Shown here piece after piece: positions 30,991 to 40,728 of a stretch of 64,000 bases of DNA. The position numbers were made by a program, and so were the translations under genes. The notes under the pieces are model-generated. The model ran no database searches. It was not told where the DNA came from and saw only the letters and a program-made list of their open reading frames with translations. Origin of the DNA: an uncultured Oscillospiraceae bacterium (GTDB lineage: Bacteria > Bacillota > Clostridia > Oscillospirales > Ruminococcaceae); contig UQGL01000003.1 of NCBI GenBank assembly GCA_900540595.1, positions 1 through 64,000 of the forward strand, written 5' to 3'. Position 1 is the first letter of the stretch. Each line of letters starts with the position of its first letter.

Positions 30991-31566
30991 ATGAAACTTC
31001 TGGAGGAGCGTATTATGGAGCAGGGACAGGTTCGTCCCGGCAATGTTCTCAAAGTCGACTGCTTTCTGAACCACCAGCTAGATGTTGAATTGCTGGATAA
31101 GATCGGTGAGGAGTTCTATCGCATTTTCAAAAACGATGGCATCAACAAGATTCTTACCATCGAGGCATCCGGCATTGCCATCGCCTGCATGACAGCCCGG
31201 CATTTCAATGTGCCGGTGGTCTTTGCCAAGAAGGCCAAGAGCAAGAACATCGACGGCGATGTTTACACTTCCACCGTACATTCTTATACCTACGGCCGTG
31301 ATTACGATATCACCCTCGCCAAGAAGTTCCTCTCCCCTGCTGACAAGGTGCTGATTCTGGACGACTTCCTTGCCAACGGCAAGGCCATGAAGGGCTTGCT
31401 GGATGTCTGCGCCCAAGCGGGCGCCACCGTGGGCGGCATTGGCATCTGCATCGAGAAGGGCTTCCAGCCGGGTGGTGCCGAGCTGCGTGCCGCCGGCTAC
31501 AAGTTGGCCAGCCTTGCGATCGTTGACAGCATGACCGATGATCAGCTGACCTTCCGCGAGCAGTAA
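30991..31566 (+). CDS. xpt: xanthine phosphoribosyltransferase
   Basis: 191 aa, matching Xpt (190-194 aa). PRPP motif [18 protein letters not shown] near residue 120 and '[20 protein letters not shown]' ahead of it. It salvages xanthine to XMP. ATG at 30991 matches the family start (MKLLEERI); the longer frame adds 12 codons that lie in the promoter region. Followed by a strong terminator. Confidence 0.93.
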   Translation: MKLLEERIMEQGQVRPGNVLKVDCFLNHQLDVELLDKIGEEFYRIFKNDGINKILTIEASGIAIACMTARHFNVPVVFAKKAKSKNIDGDVYTSTVHSYTYGRDYDITLAKKFLSPADKVLILDDFLANGKAMKGLLDVCAQAGATVGGIGICIEKGFQPGGAELRAAGYKLASLAIVDSMTDDQLTFREQ

Positions 31567-31599
31567 CTCGCTGCCTGTCCCTTTTTATTATGTATAAAA

Positions 31600-31637
31600 G
31601 ATCCCCGAACCGCAATCACGGTCCGGGGATTTTTTAT
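31600..31637 (+). terminator. Terminator of xpt
   Basis: ATCCCCG.ACCG / CGGT.CGGGGAT stem with six T residues after it. Confidence 0.85.
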
Positions 31638-31716
31638 GCTTTACCCTTCACCAAATCAGGCAATATGGGCAGTGATGAAGCATTTTTCCGCTTTTTCATG
31701 GCACTCGCCAATCAAA

Positions 31717-31747
31717 AAACCGCCCGCGCAAACGCGCAGGCGGCCGG
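31717..31747 (-). terminator. Terminator of rpsB-tsf
   Basis: GCCGCCTGCGCG / CGCGGGCGG stem and TTTTTT on the minus strand, 16 nt past tsf. Confidence 0.8.
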
Positions 31748-31762
31748 AATTATGCGGTTAGA

Positions 31763-32680
31763 TTAGCCCTTGATGGCAGCAGCAACTTCAGCAGCGAAGT
31801 CCTCGTTGCGCTTCTCCAAGCCCTCGCCCTTGGTGAAGTGGGTGAAGGAAGCGATCTTGATGTCGCCGCCCAGAGCCTTCGCGGTGTCGGCAACGTACTT
31901 CTTGACGTCCATGCCGCCGTCCTTGATGAAGGCCTGATCGACCAGGCAGGCTTCCTTGTAGAACTTGCCCAGCTTGCCGATGGCCATCTTCTCTTTGATA
32001 GCGTCGGGCTTGTTGGCAGTCTTGGGATCGTTGGCCATCTGAGCCAGAACGATCTCCTTCTCCTTGGCCAGAACGTCCTCGGGCACGTCGGACTCGTTCA
32101 GGTAGCTGGGGTTAGCAGCAGCGACCTGCATGGCGATGTCCTTGCCGAAGGCAGCGAACTCGGGCTTGGCAGCGACGTCGTCAGAGGTCTCGAACTTGAC
32201 GATGACGCCGTGGGTGCCGCCGCCATGGACATAGGCAGCGCAGTGGCCCTCATAGCGGGCAAAGCGGCGAACCTTGATGTTCTCCTTGATGACGAGGATC
32301 AGAGCCTTCAGGGCATCGTCAACCGTGCCGTCGCCCATCTTGCAGGCCATCAGGGCCTCAACATCGGCGGGGTTCTCGTCAGCAACGACCTTGGCCAGGT
32401 TCTTGGTGAAGTCAACAAACTTGTCGTTCTTGGCGACGAAGTCGGTCTCGGCGTTGACCTCAACGACAACAGCGCAGTTGTCGAAGGAAACGGCATAGAC
32501 CATGCCCTCGGCGGCGATACGGCCAGCCTTCTTGTTGGCTGCAGCCAGGCCCTGCTCGCGCAGGATCTCGATAGCCTTCTCGAAGTCGCCGTCAGCCTGA
32601 GTCAGTGCCTTCTTGCACTCCATCATGCCGCAGTCGGTCTGCTTACGCAGCTCCATAACGTCTTTTGCAGAAATAGCCAT
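31763..32680 (-). CDS. tsf: elongation factor Ts
   Basis: 305 aa. The N-terminal UBA-like block (MAISAKDVMELRKQTDCGMM) and 'INAETDFVAKNDKF'-type motif (VEVNAETDFVAKNDKFVDF) are diagnostic. It recycles EF-Tu by GDP release. ATG at 32680 is the family start. Follows rpsB, the conserved order. Confidence 0.96.
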   Translation of the reverse strand: MAISAKDVMELRKQTDCGMMECKKALTQADGDFEKAIEILREQGLAAANKKAGRIAAEGMVYAVSFDNCAVVVEVNAETDFVAKNDKFVDFTKNLAKVVADENPADVEALMACKMGDGTVDDALKALILVIKENIKVRRFARYEGHCAAYVHGGGTHGVIVKFETSDDVAAKPEFAAFGKDIAMQVAAANPSYLNESDVPEDVLAKEKEIVLAQMANDPKTANKPDAIKEKMAIGKLGKFYKEACLVDQAFIKDGGMDVKKYVADTAKALGGDIKIASFTHFTKGEGLEKRNEDFAAEVAAAIKG

Positions 32681-32716
32681 AGTGCTCAATGTCCTTTCTG
32701 AATTGTAGGGAGTAAA

Positions 32717-33436
32717 TCAATCCTCTTTGGTCTCGGCGGCGGGAGCGTCCTGAACGCCCTGCTTGCCCTCCAGCACAGCGCTGGCCATGGCACCGGAGAT
32801 CAGCTTGACAGCGCGGATAGCGTCGTCGTTGCCGGGGATGACATAATCGATCTCATCGGGATCGCAGTTGGTATCAACGATAGCAACAATGGGGATGTTC
32901 AGCTTGCGGGCCTCGGAGACAGCGATGCGCTCCTTGTGGGGGTCAACGATGAACATGGCCTTCGGCAGGGCCTTCATGTTCTTGACGCCGCCCAGGTACT
33001 TGTCCAGCTTGGCCATCTCGAGCTCGAGCTTGACAACTTCCTTCTTGGGCAGCAGGTCGAACGTGCCGTCCTCCTGCATGGTCTTGAGCTGCTCCATGCG
33101 GTCGATGCGCTTACGGATGGTGCGGAAGTTGGTCATCATGCCGCCCAGCCAACGAGCGTTGACATAGTGCATGCCGCAGCGGGTAGCCTCGTCACGGATG
33201 GACTCCTGAGCCTGCTTCTTGGTGCCGACGAACAGGATCTCGCCGCCCTGTGCAGCGGTGTCGCGGACGAAGTTGTAAGCCTCATCGAGCTTCTTCACGG
33301 TCTTCTGCAGGTCAATGATGTAGATACCATTGCGCTCGGTGAAGATGTACTTAGCCATCTTGGGGTTCCAGCGGCGGGTCTGGTGGCCGAAGTGGACACC
33401 GGCCTCGAGAAGCTGTTTCATAGATACGACTGCCAT
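32717..33436 (-). CDS. rpsB: 30S ribosomal protein S2
   Basis: 239 aa. [20 protein letters not shown] start, '[20 protein letters not shown]', and '[20 protein letters not shown]' near the end are S2 hallmarks. Binds 16S rRNA late in 30S assembly. Its ~120-nt leader can form hairpins and may hold the S2 autoregulatory site. Confidence 0.96.
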   Translation of the reverse strand: MAVVSMKQLLEAGVHFGHQTRRWNPKMAKYIFTERNGIYIIDLQKTVKKLDEAYNFVRDTAAQGGEILFVGTKKQAQESIRDEATRCGMHYVNARWLGGMMTNFRTIRKRIDRMEQLKTMQEDGTFDLLPKKEVVKLELEMAKLDKYLGGVKNMKALPKAMFIVDPHKERIAVSEARKLNIPIVAIVDTNCDPDEIDYVIPGNDDAIRAVKLISGAMASAVLEGKQGVQDAPAAETKED

Positions 33437-33563
33437 TGTTTGTTTCCTCCAAAAAATTTAGTTTTTACCCTCCGCACTGCGGGGTTTCTGTTTTCTAACC
33501 TTTTGGCGTCTTACCGCAAAAAAGGCACAAAAAAACAGCGCAATGCGTGTGTATTGCTTTAGT

Positions 33564-33592
33564 ATAGTACCACACCCCGACACAAAATGCAA
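33564..33592 (-). promoter_or_regulatory. Promoter of rpsB-tsf
   Basis: Minus-strand TTGCAT (33592-33587), 17-nt spacer, TACTAT (33569-33564), giving a leader of about 120 nt. Confidence 0.6.
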
Positions 33593-33654
33593 GAGGTTTT
33601 TGAAAATTTCTCCTGCAGGCGCGGTTTTCACCCATGCAAGAGGATATGTGCAAC

Positions 33655-33689
33655 AAAAAAGACCCGGCAGAAATCTCTGTCGGGTCTTT
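33655..33689 (-). terminator. Terminator of tRNA-Ala
   Basis: AAAGACCCG.CAGA / TCTG.CGGGTCTTT stem followed by T residues on the minus strand, 2 nt past the CCA end. Confidence 0.8.
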
Positions 33690-33690
33690 G

Positions 33691-33766
<76 letters not shown>

Positions 33767-33868
33767 ATGCTGGCCGCCGTCAGCGCCGTTTGCTCCTGAC
33801 GACGGTTGTTATTATAGCAAAGCTGTCGTGGATTGTCAACAGGTTTTTGCAAAAAACTTTTGACTTTT

Positions 33869-34588
33869 TTAATCGTTGTTTCTGCGGCCCAGCATACGCA
33901 GGATATACAGGAAGATGTTGATGAAGTCCAGATAGAGATTCAGGGCGCCGATGATGGAGGCCTTGTGCAGCATTGCCGCATCGCCGCCGAAATAAGAGTA
34001 GTAGTATTTGAGCATCTGGGTGTCATAGGCAGTCAGGCCCATGAAGATCAGCAGCCCCACCGCGCAGAGCACCAGATCCATGACGCCGAAGCTCATACCG
34101 AAGGCTGCGAACAGGCCGCCCACCAGAGAGCAGACGATCAGCGCGATCAGACCGCCCATCAGCTTGGGTCCCCAGCCGGTCAGGTCACGGTTGGTGACAT
34201 TGCCGTACACGGCCATAACGCCGAAATATACCGCGCCGACCAAAAACGCAAGGATCAGGCTGCCATAGTCATACACCAGAAAAATTGCGCTCAGGTTCAG
34301 GCCGTTCAGCACCGCATAGCCGAAGAAGATTCCCGTGGCCGTCGAGGGCTGCAGCTTCTGCACCCGGGCAGACAGCGTAAACACCAGCACCAGCTCGGCA
34401 ATGGAGGTCAGAATAAACAGACCGGAGTTGATGAGCGGATAAATCAGCCCTGTCATCACCGCGCCGATGCCGACCGCAAAGGTGACCAGCAGACCCGCAA
34501 ACATCCAGCCGAAGCTCTTGGACATAAACTCGGAAAGAGTCCCAAACGGGCTTTCCGCATAAGAAATAGTAGAATAATTGCGATTCAT
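33869..34588 (-). CDS. Bax inhibitor-1/YccA family membrane protein
   Basis: 239 aa with seven membrane segments and the family's C-terminal 'TAYDTQMLK' motif (MGLTAYDTQMLKYYYSYFGG) and 'ALNLYLDFINIFLYILRMLG'. Bacterial members act as pH-sensitive calcium leak channels (YetJ) or modulate FtsH (YccA). Single gene, divergent from hemW. Confidence 0.92.
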   Translation of the reverse strand: MNRNYSTISYAESPFGTLSEFMSKSFGWMFAGLLVTFAVGIGAVMTGLIYPLINSGLFILTSIAELVLVFTLSARVQKLQPSTATGIFFGYAVLNGLNLSAIFLVYDYGSLILAFLVGAVYFGVMAVYGNVTNRDLTGWGPKLMGGLIALIVCSLVGGLFAAFGMSFGVMDLVLCAVGLLIFMGLTAYDTQMLKYYYSYFGGDAAMLHKASIIGALNLYLDFINIFLYILRMLGRRNND

Positions 34589-34681
34589 AGTTGCAATCTC
34601 CTTTCTTTATGATGTATTATACAGGTATTTTGATAGCAAATCATCACAGAATTGTGAAATCCATAATACAAAAGGTGCATT

Positions 34682-35761
34682 ATGTCCAGAAACGAGCCGT
34701 TTGGCATTTACATTCATATTCCCTACTGCCGGTCAAAATGCCGATACTGTGATTTTTATTCAGCACCGGGGGCGCGCGGCGTGCCGCAGGCGTATGCAGA
34801 TGCCCTGCTGCGGGAGCTTGCCAAAAACACCCGCCGGCCCGACACCCTGTACTTTGGCGGCGGCACCCCTGCGCTGCTTTCCCCGGGGCAGGTCAGCACC
34901 CTGATACAGGCTGCTGACCCCCTGCCCGGTGCCGAGATCACGCTGGAGGCCAACCCCGATGTGGTGACGCCCGAAACACTGGTTGGGTTTCGGCAGGCCG
35001 GGGTGAACCGCATCAGTTTCGGCGTGCAGAGCGCCGATGACGCACAGCTGCAGCGGCTGGGCCGCACCCACACGGCTGCCGGGGCCGCCCGGGCGCTGGC
35101 ATGGGCGCAGGAGGCCGGTTTCCCCGATATTTGCGGGGACATCATGCTGGCGCTGCCGCAGTATACAAACGCCGAATTTGACCGCACACTGGCCTTGCTG
35201 CAGAACGGCGGCTGCACCCACATTTCCGCCTACCTATTAAAAGTAGAGCCGGGCACGGCATTTTACCGCAACCCGCCCGCCGGCCTGCCCGATGCCGATG
35301 CCGCCGCAGATTTTTACCTGTACGCCGTGCGGCAGCTGGAGGCCGCAGGCTATCATCAGTACGAGATCAGCAACTTTGCCCGCCCCGGGCACGAAGGGCG
35401 GCACAACCTGCTGTACTGGAACTGCGAGCCGTACCGCGGCATCGGCCCGGCAGCCCACAGCTGCGTGGATAATGTGCGGCGGTTCTGGCCCGGGGATGTG
35501 CAGGGGTTTATTGACGGCACGATCCATGAGGAAATCGAGGGTGACTGCACTGCCGAGGATTACCTTTTGATGCAGCTGCGGCTGACCCGCGGTCTGGATT
35601 TAGAAGAATATGCGCGGCGCGGCGGGCATTTCACCGCCGCGCAGCAGGCATTTATGCGCCAGTGCGTCACCCACGGCTACGCCGTGTGGGAGGGCAGCAG
35701 CTTCCGGCTGACCCCCGCCGGGATGGTCGTGCAGAACGCGATTCTGACAGAGTTGATATAA
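34682..35761 (+). CDS. hemW: HemW-like radical SAM protein
   Basis: 359 aa. Radical SAM cluster motif CRSKCRYC in IHIPYCRSKCRYCDFYS at the N-terminus, then YFGGGTPALL and the C-terminal HemW domain. HemW proteins bind haem and are related to coproporphyrinogen dehydrogenase HemN; they lack its extra N-terminal part, as here. Terminator with AAAACGCCCACGCGA stem follows. Confidence 0.88.
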   Translation: MSRNEPFGIYIHIPYCRSKCRYCDFYSAPGARGVPQAYADALLRELAKNTRRPDTLYFGGGTPALLSPGQVSTLIQAADPLPGAEITLEANPDVVTPETLVGFRQAGVNRISFGVQSADDAQLQRLGRTHTAAGAARALAWAQEAGFPDICGDIMLALPQYTNAEFDRTLALLQNGGCTHISAYLLKVEPGTAFYRNPPAGLPDADAAADFYLYAVRQLEAAGYHQYEISNFARPGHEGRHNLLYWNCEPYRGIGPAAHSCVDNVRRFWPGDVQGFIDGTIHEEIEGDCTAEDYLLMQLRLTRGLDLEEYARRGGHFTAAQQAFMRQCVTHGYAVWEGSSFRLTPAGMVVQNAILTELI

Positions 35762-35800
35762 AAAACGCCCACGCGATATTTTTTCGCGTGGTCGTGCTTT

Positions 35801-36364
35801 TTATACTTCCTTTACCGGCCAGCCGAGCAGCTCGGCAGCAGCACGGTCATGGGTGACGAGAATCGTGGGGCGCGCCCCTGCCAACCGCTTTGTGGCGTTG
35901 ACGGCATCGGCTACAAGCTCGGCGTCCATGCCGGTGAAGGGCTCGTCCAGCAGCAGCGTTTGTGCATCACGGCAGAGCAGCGCCCGCAGCAGCGCAGTGC
36001 GCCGTTTTTGCCCGCCGGAGAGCCGCGTCGCAGGCAGTGCCAGCTCCGCATCGGTAAAGCCGAGTGTGCGCAGCTCCCGCTCTGCCTCCTGCTGCGTCAG
36101 CCCATGGCCGGTCAGCACTAGATTGGCAGCAGCGGTCAGCTGCGGGCAGAGGCGGTCCTCCTGAAAGACGACAGCGGGCCTCTCAACGCCCGTGACAGTG
36201 CCGGAATCCGGTGCTTCCAGCCCCATCAGGATGCGCAGCAGCGTTGTTTTCCCGCAGCCGGAGCGTCCCATCAGCACTGCCGGGCCATCGACCGTCCATG
36301 TAAAATCCTGCAGAACAGGCGTATCGCCAAAGCGTTTGCAGAGGTTCCGTATCACAATGCTCAT
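35801..36364 (-). CDS. NitT/TauT-type ABC transporter ATPase
   Basis: 187 aa, somewhat short for SsuB/TauB-type ATPases (~240). Walker A GRSGCGKTT, signature LSGGQKRRTALLRAL, Walker B LLLDEPFTGMD, His-loop VTHDRAA. ATG at 36364 overlaps the permease stop (ATGA). The long upstream frame is a shadow of the permease. Energises uptake of a small anion or base bound by the lipoprotein at the head of the operon. Confidence 0.9.
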   Translation of the reverse strand: MSIVIRNLCKRFGDTPVLQDFTWTVDGPAVLMGRSGCGKTTLLRILMGLEAPDSGTVTGVERPAVVFQEDRLCPQLTAAANLVLTGHGLTQQEAERELRTLGFTDAELALPATRLSGGQKRRTALLRALLCRDAQTLLLDEPFTGMDAELVADAVNATKRLAGARPTILVTHDRAAAELLGWPVKEV

Positions 36365-37179
36365 GCCTGTACCTCCCCGCAGAGGCGCATTTTTGCCGTG
36401 CGCAGCAGCCGGGCTGCCGCCGCAGACAGTGCCGCCGACAGCAGCACGATCACCAGCGTCCATGCGAACACGTCCGGCGTGGACAGCGTAATCTTGGCGC
36501 GGTAGAGCGCATCGCCGACCGAATGATCCGGCAGGCCGATGACCTCGGCAGAGACGCCGCTCTTCCAGCACATGCCCATTGCAGCGATGCAGCTTTCACA
36601 GAAGGACGGGAAAACGCCCGGCAGCCAGATATACCGCAGCCGCGCAGACAGCGGCAGGCGGTAGACCTGTGCCATCTCCAGCAGCTTCGTGTCTGTGTCG
36701 GCGATGCCGGCCAGCACCCCCGCATAGACCACCGGCAGCACATGGGTAAAGCTGACGATGACGGAAAGATTCGCACTGCGCACCCACAGCAGTGCCAGAA
36801 TGACAAAGCTGGCCACCGGCATGGCGCGTATAAGCTGCATGGCAGGGTCAATGAATACCCGCACCCAATGCCAGCGTGCCCCTGCTGCACCGAGCAGCAA
36901 GCCGCCCGCTGCTGCCAGCAGAAAGCCCGCCAATATGCGCAGCGCACTGAACACGATGCGCTGCCAGAACGCGGCGGTAGGCGCCAGTGCTGCCAGCGCC
37001 CCCAGTGTCTGCAAGGGCGTGGCCAGAAAGAGCCCGCCATGCCCCAGACCCGCAGCGGCAAGCTGCCAAATTGCAACCCATGCGAGGATGGCGGCGGCTT
37101 TTTGCCATAACGGCGTCTGTAGGGGCGGATGCTTGCATCCGCCCGCACAGGGGGCATGCAAATGGAATTTAGTCGACAT
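36361..37179 (-). CDS. NitT/TauT-type ABC transporter permease
   Basis: 272 aa, about six membrane segments, with the EAA-like loop 'LLEMAQVYRLPLSARLRYIW' and 'GVFPSFCESCIAAMG'. The ATG at 37179 lies inside the last codons of the binding-protein gene. Residues ~10-20 (APCAGGCKHPP) are encoded by a dispersed 'gtaggggcg' palindrome, so the N-terminus has been extended or replaced by repeat insertion; a TTG at codon 7 is another possible start. Partner of the following ATPase. Confidence 0.85.
   Translation of the reverse strand: MSTKFHLHAPCAGGCKHPPLQTPLWQKAAAILAWVAIWQLAAAGLGHGGLFLATPLQTLGALAALAPTAAFWQRIVFSALRILAGFLLAAAGGLLLGAAGARWHWVRVFIDPAMQLIRAMPVASFVILALLWVRSANLSVIVSFTHVLPVVYAGVLAGIADTDTKLLEMAQVYRLPLSARLRYIWLPGVFPSFCESCIAAMGMCWKSGVSAEVIGLPDHSVGDALYRAKITLSTPDVFAWTLVIVLLSAALSAAAARLLRTAKMRLCGEVQA
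37119..37145. repeat. Dispersed palindrome inside the permease gene (copy 4)
   Basis: GTAGGGGCGGATGC and complement. It is the only copy here that lies within a reading frame; it is in frame and adds about nine codons. Confidence 0.75.
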
Positions 37180-38215
37180 AGTAGAAGTCATCCGCCGGCA
37201 GGGTGCCTCCCACGCTGGCGGGGTCGGCGGCATACAGAACATTGAAGTAGGTCGCAAGGTCGTTCTTCATCTCGTCACCCGTTTCAAAGACGATGTTGCA
37301 CTGCGGCAGCGCCTTCTGGGCCAGTGCAGCCTTGGCGACAACACCATACTGCTCGCAGAGGGCTGCCGTACCCTCGACATCGTTGTTGGCGGCCTCAACG
37401 CTGGCCTTATAGCCGTCCATGAAAGCGGCAAACGCTTCGGGGTCATTCTCGACAGCATCCTTACGGACGACCAGAACACCGGTAACGAGTTTGGAACCGG
37501 CAACCTTCTGCCATTCCTCGTTCATATCCAACGCAACGCGCAGACCCTCGACCTGAGACAGCGCACTGGTGACAAAGGGCTGGGGCAGCATGGCGATGGT
37601 CGCCTCACCCGCCTGCACCTTGCTCAGGGCCTCGGTGGCCTCACTGGTGTATTCCAGCGTGACATCCTTGTCGGGGTCGATGCCGTTCTCGCTCAGGACA
37701 TAGCGCAGGACATACTCAGGGGTGGCACCCTTGCCGGTCGTGACAATGGTCTGCCCCTTGAGATCCCCGACCGAGTTGACGGTATCGCCGTTCTCGACAA
37801 TGTAGAGCACGCCCAGCGTGTTGATGCAGGCAACCTCCACCGCGCCGTTCGTCTTGTTGTACAGCGTGGCGGCAAGGTTGGCAGGCACAGCGGCGGCATC
37901 CAGCTCCCCCTTGACCAGCAGCGGAACGATCTCATCGGCTGCACCGTACATCGTGAAATCATAGCTGGATGCGACTTCATCGCTCATCAGGTTGACAAGT
38001 CCCATCGTTGTGGGGCCTTTCAGGCCCGCGATGCGCAGGGCGGCTTCGGTCGCGGCGGCATCGGCGGTTTCCTCGGTTTCCGGTGCGGCCTCCACGGCAG
38101 ATTCCACAGCGGATTCGGCAGCAGACTCGCTCACGGCCCCTTCCGCACCGCAGCCTGCCAGAGCGGCACACATAGCAAACGCCGTCACAGCGGCGAAAAC
38201 GCGTTTCAGTTTCAT
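37169..38215 (-). CDS. NitT/TauT-type substrate-binding lipoprotein
   Basis: 348 aa. Signal peptide with lipobox LAGC at ~Cys22, a Glu/Ala/Ser linker, then a type II binding fold of the SsuA/NMT1-like group ('LRIAGLKGPTTMGLVNLM', 'VPANLAATLYNKTNG', 'GKGATPEYVLRYVL'). Ligand not evident: nitrate, sulfonate and thiamine-precursor carriers all belong here. First gene of the operon, divergent from a Crp/Fnr regulator. Confidence 0.88.
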   Translation of the reverse strand: MKLKRVFAAVTAFAMCAALAGCGAEGAVSESAAESAVESAVEAAPETEETADAAATEAALRIAGLKGPTTMGLVNLMSDEVASSYDFTMYGAADEIVPLLVKGELDAAAVPANLAATLYNKTNGAVEVACINTLGVLYIVENGDTVNSVGDLKGQTIVTTGKGATPEYVLRYVLSENGIDPDKDVTLEYTSEATEALSKVQAGEATIAMLPQPFVTSALSQVEGLRVALDMNEEWQKVAGSKLVTGVLVVRKDAVENDPEAFAAFMDGYKASVEAANNDVEGTAALCEQYGVVAKAALAQKALPQCNIVFETGDEMKNDLATYFNVLYAADPASVGGTLPADDFYYVD

Positions 38216-38326
38216 AAAAATCTTATCCTCCTTGTTGCTTTTTCGGCCTTACTATACTATAATACAGATGAATTGTCTGTTGCACCGGCAACAGGAAACC
38301 CTTTTGTAACCCACGCAAGGAGCCGT

Positions 38327-39019
38327 ATGGACTACACACCCTACTATGAGATCATGCGCAGCACCAGCCTTTTGCGCGGCCTGTCCGATGCGGAACTGGA
38401 CACGCTGATGGCCTGCTTTGCCCCGCGGGTGCGCCGCTACGCCAAGGGCGAGCTGCTGCTGATGGCCGGGTACGAAACCCACGAGCTCGGCCTTGTGCTG
38501 GAGGGTGCCATCACGGCCAGCAAGCCGCTGGCTGACGGCGGCACGGTGGTTATCGCCCACATGGGGCCGGGCGGCGTGTTTGCCGATGTACTGGCCGGCG
38601 GGCGCAGCCGCAGCCCCGTCAATGTCTCTGCCGCCGAGCATTGCCTGATCCTATACCTGCCATGTGAAGCGCTGCTGCGCCCTTGCGCAGCCCTGCACAG
38701 TGCGCATTTAAAGCTGCTGCAGAACTGGCTTGAAACCATCAGCGACAAATATTTTGCGCTGGACCGCCGGTTGGAGCTGATCTGCTGCAGGAGCCTGCGC
38801 GGGCGCATCTGCATGTGGCTGCTGGAGCAGCGCGAGCGCTGCGGGGCCGACACCTTTACCACCGCCATGAGCCGCACCGAGCTGGCCGCCTTTTTGAACT
38901 GCGACCGCAGCGCGCTCTCCCGCGAATTGAGCCGTATGCAGGAGGAGGGGCTGATCGAGCTGTTCCGCGGCAGCTTTAAGCTGCCTGACCCGGAGCGGCT
39001 GCGCGCGGCCTGCCCGTGA
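38327..39019 (+). CDS. Crp/Fnr-family transcription regulator
   Basis: 230 aa. A cyclic-nucleotide-binding-like beta barrel (residues ~20-125: LMAGYETHELGLVLEGAITA) and a C-terminal HTH (MSRTELAAFLNCDRSALSRE). No N-terminal Fnr cysteine cluster is seen, and the ligand arginine of Crp is not obvious. ATG at 38327 follows AAGGAG; a very long upstream frame is antisense to the transporter operon. Its divergent position suggests it regulates that operon. Confidence 0.88.
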   Translation: MDYTPYYEIMRSTSLLRGLSDAELDTLMACFAPRVRRYAKGELLLMAGYETHELGLVLEGAITASKPLADGGTVVIAHMGPGGVFADVLAGGRSRSPVNVSAAEHCLILYLPCEALLRPCAALHSAHLKLLQNWLETISDKYFALDRRLELICCRSLRGRICMWLLEQRERCGADTFTTAMSRTELAAFLNCDRSALSRELSRMQEEGLIELFRGSFKLPDPERLRAACP

Positions 39020-39059
39020 CCCTGCCGCCTGCCACTATCATATTCTGAGGTTTTATGCT

Positions 39060-40046
39060 ATGAATGACCGCACCTGTCCCATCCTGTATATCGTCATCCC
39101 CTGCTACAACGAGCAGGAGGTTCTGCCCATCACCGCGCCGATGTTCCTGCAAAAGCTCACCGATCTGACCGCTGCAGGCAAAATCAGCCCTGACAGCCGG
39201 GTCCTGTTTATAAATGACGGCTCCAAGGACCGCACATGGGAGATCATCAATGAGTTGGCCGCGCGCGATGCGCACTATGTCGGCATCTGCCAGAGCCGCA
39301 ACCGCGGCCACCAGAACGCCGTGCTGGCCGGGCTGATGGAGGCCAAGAGCCGCTGCGACATCACCATCTCCATCGACTGTGACGGTCAGGACGACATCAA
39401 CGCCATGGACGACATGGTGGACGCCTACCGTGACGGCTGTGATGTTGTGTACGGTGTGCGCAGCAAACGCGACACCGACACCTTTTTCAAGCGCTTTACC
39501 GCCGAGAGTTTCTACAAAATCTTGAATGCCATGGGTGCGGAGGTCGTATTCAACCATGCGGACTATCGCCTGCTGAGCAGCCGCGTGCTGGAGGAGTTTG
39601 CCAAGTTCCGGGAGGTCAACCTGTTTTTGCGCGGCATGGTGCCGCTGGTCGGCTTTAAATCCACCTGCGTGACCTATGAGCGCCACGAGCGCATTGCAGG
39701 CGAAAGCCACTATCCGCTCTCCAAAATGCTGGCATTGGCCTTTGACGGCATCACCAGCCTGTCCACAAAGCCAATCCGCTTCATTACAGGCTTCGGCGTT
39801 TTTGTGGCATTGGTCAGCTTTATCGGCGTGCTGTGGGCTGTCATCGAGGCCGCGCTGGGGCTTACCGTCTCCGGCTGGGCGTCTATGACCAGCATCATCT
39901 GCTTTGTATCGGGCGTACAGCTTATCTGTCTGGGTGTCATCGGGGAGTATATCGGCAAGATCTATCTGGAAACAAAGCATCGCCCGCGCTACATCATCAG
40001 CGAAGCAACGCCGAATTTCGGTGAGATCAAGGAGGACGCACAATGA
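39060..40046 (+). CDS. GT2 family glycosyltransferase, bactoprenol-linked type
   Basis: 328 aa. N-terminal GT2 domain (ILYIVIPCYNEQEVLPITAP; INDGSKDRTWEIIN; ISIDCDGQDDINAMDDMVD) and two C-terminal membrane segments (~235-255 and ~275-290), as in GtrB/DPM1-like enzymes that move a sugar to undecaprenyl phosphate. A GtrA flippase is not seen nearby. Overlaps the next gene by 4 nt. Confidence 0.9.
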   Translation: MNDRTCPILYIVIPCYNEQEVLPITAPMFLQKLTDLTAAGKISPDSRVLFINDGSKDRTWEIINELAARDAHYVGICQSRNRGHQNAVLAGLMEAKSRCDITISIDCDGQDDINAMDDMVDAYRDGCDVVYGVRSKRDTDTFFKRFTAESFYKILNAMGAEVVFNHADYRLLSSRVLEEFAKFREVNLFLRGMVPLVGFKSTCVTYERHERIAGESHYPLSKMLALAFDGITSLSTKPIRFITGFGVFVALVSFIGVLWAVIEAALGLTVSGWASMTSIICFVSGVQLICLGVIGEYIGKIYLETKHRPRYIISEATPNFGEIKEDAQ

Positions 40047-40621
40047 GCCGTCAGGTATGGAAGGGGTCTACCCTGCTGAACCCGGAGCCGCCGGTGCTGG
40101 TCAGCTGCGGCAGCCCCGAAAAGCCGAATTTGATCACCGTGGGCTGGACAGGCACAATCTGCACCCAGCCGCCGATGCTGTCCATCAGTGTGCGGCCCGA
40201 GCGGTACAGCCACCATTTAATTAAGGAGAGCGGCGAGTTCGTTGTGAACCTGCCCACCGAGAGCCTTGTCCGTGCCATCGACTGGTGCGGCGTCAAGAGC
40301 GGCCGCGATGTGGATAAGTTCGCCGCCATGCACCTGACCGCCGCCCCCGCCGCCAAGGTCGGCACCGTGCTTGTCGAGGAAAGCCCCGTAAACCTTGAGT
40401 GCAAGGTCACACAGGTCATTCCGCTGGGCAGCCACGACCTGTTTTTGGCCGAATGTGTGGCCGTGGATGTCGATGAGCGGCTGCTTGATGAGAGCGGCAA
40501 GCTCTGCCTGAACAAGGCGAAGCTCATTGTGTACAGCCACGGCGATTATCTGACGCTGGGGCGCAAACTGGGCAGCTTTGGGTACAGTGTCAGGAAGAAG
40601 AAAAAGGCGATCAAAAAATAA
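40043..40621 (+). CDS. flavin reductase family protein
   Basis: 192 aa, a FMN-binding split barrel: 'PVLVSCGSPEKPNLITVGWT', 'ISVRPERYSHHLIKESGEFV', 'NLPTESLV'. These proteins bind FMN and reduce flavins or act as small flavoproteins. A basic C-terminal tail (RKKKKAIKK) is unusual. Translationally coupled to the GT2 gene, though no functional link is evident. Confidence 0.88.
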   Translation: MSRQVWKGSTLLNPEPPVLVSCGSPEKPNLITVGWTGTICTQPPMLSISVRPERYSHHLIKESGEFVVNLPTESLVRAIDWCGVKSGRDVDKFAAMHLTAAPAAKVGTVLVEESPVNLECKVTQVIPLGSHDLFLAECVAVDVDERLLDESGKLCLNKAKLIVYSHGDYLTLGRKLGSFGYSVRKKKKAIKK

Positions 40622-40710
40622 TAGGGGCAAATTCCATATCCGCCTCTCGGCTAGAAGGCCGCCGCGCTGTAAAGGCAAGGTTGCGGGCCGCAGATGTGCG
40701 GCCCCTACAA
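40622..40710. repeat. Two dispersed palindromes (copies 5 and 6)
   Basis: A degenerate 'ataggggcaaattccatatccgcc' unit at 40621-40645 and a 'gcgggccgcagatgtgcggcccctac' unit at 40684-40709. Confidence 0.65.
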
Positions 40711-40728
40711 CTCTGCTAAAGCACAAAC

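Noticed and set aside
36758..38326. Upstream extension of the Crp/Fnr gene to 753 codons
   Set aside because: It would lie antisense to the transporter genes. AAGGAG and an ATG at 38327 match the start of the family domain.
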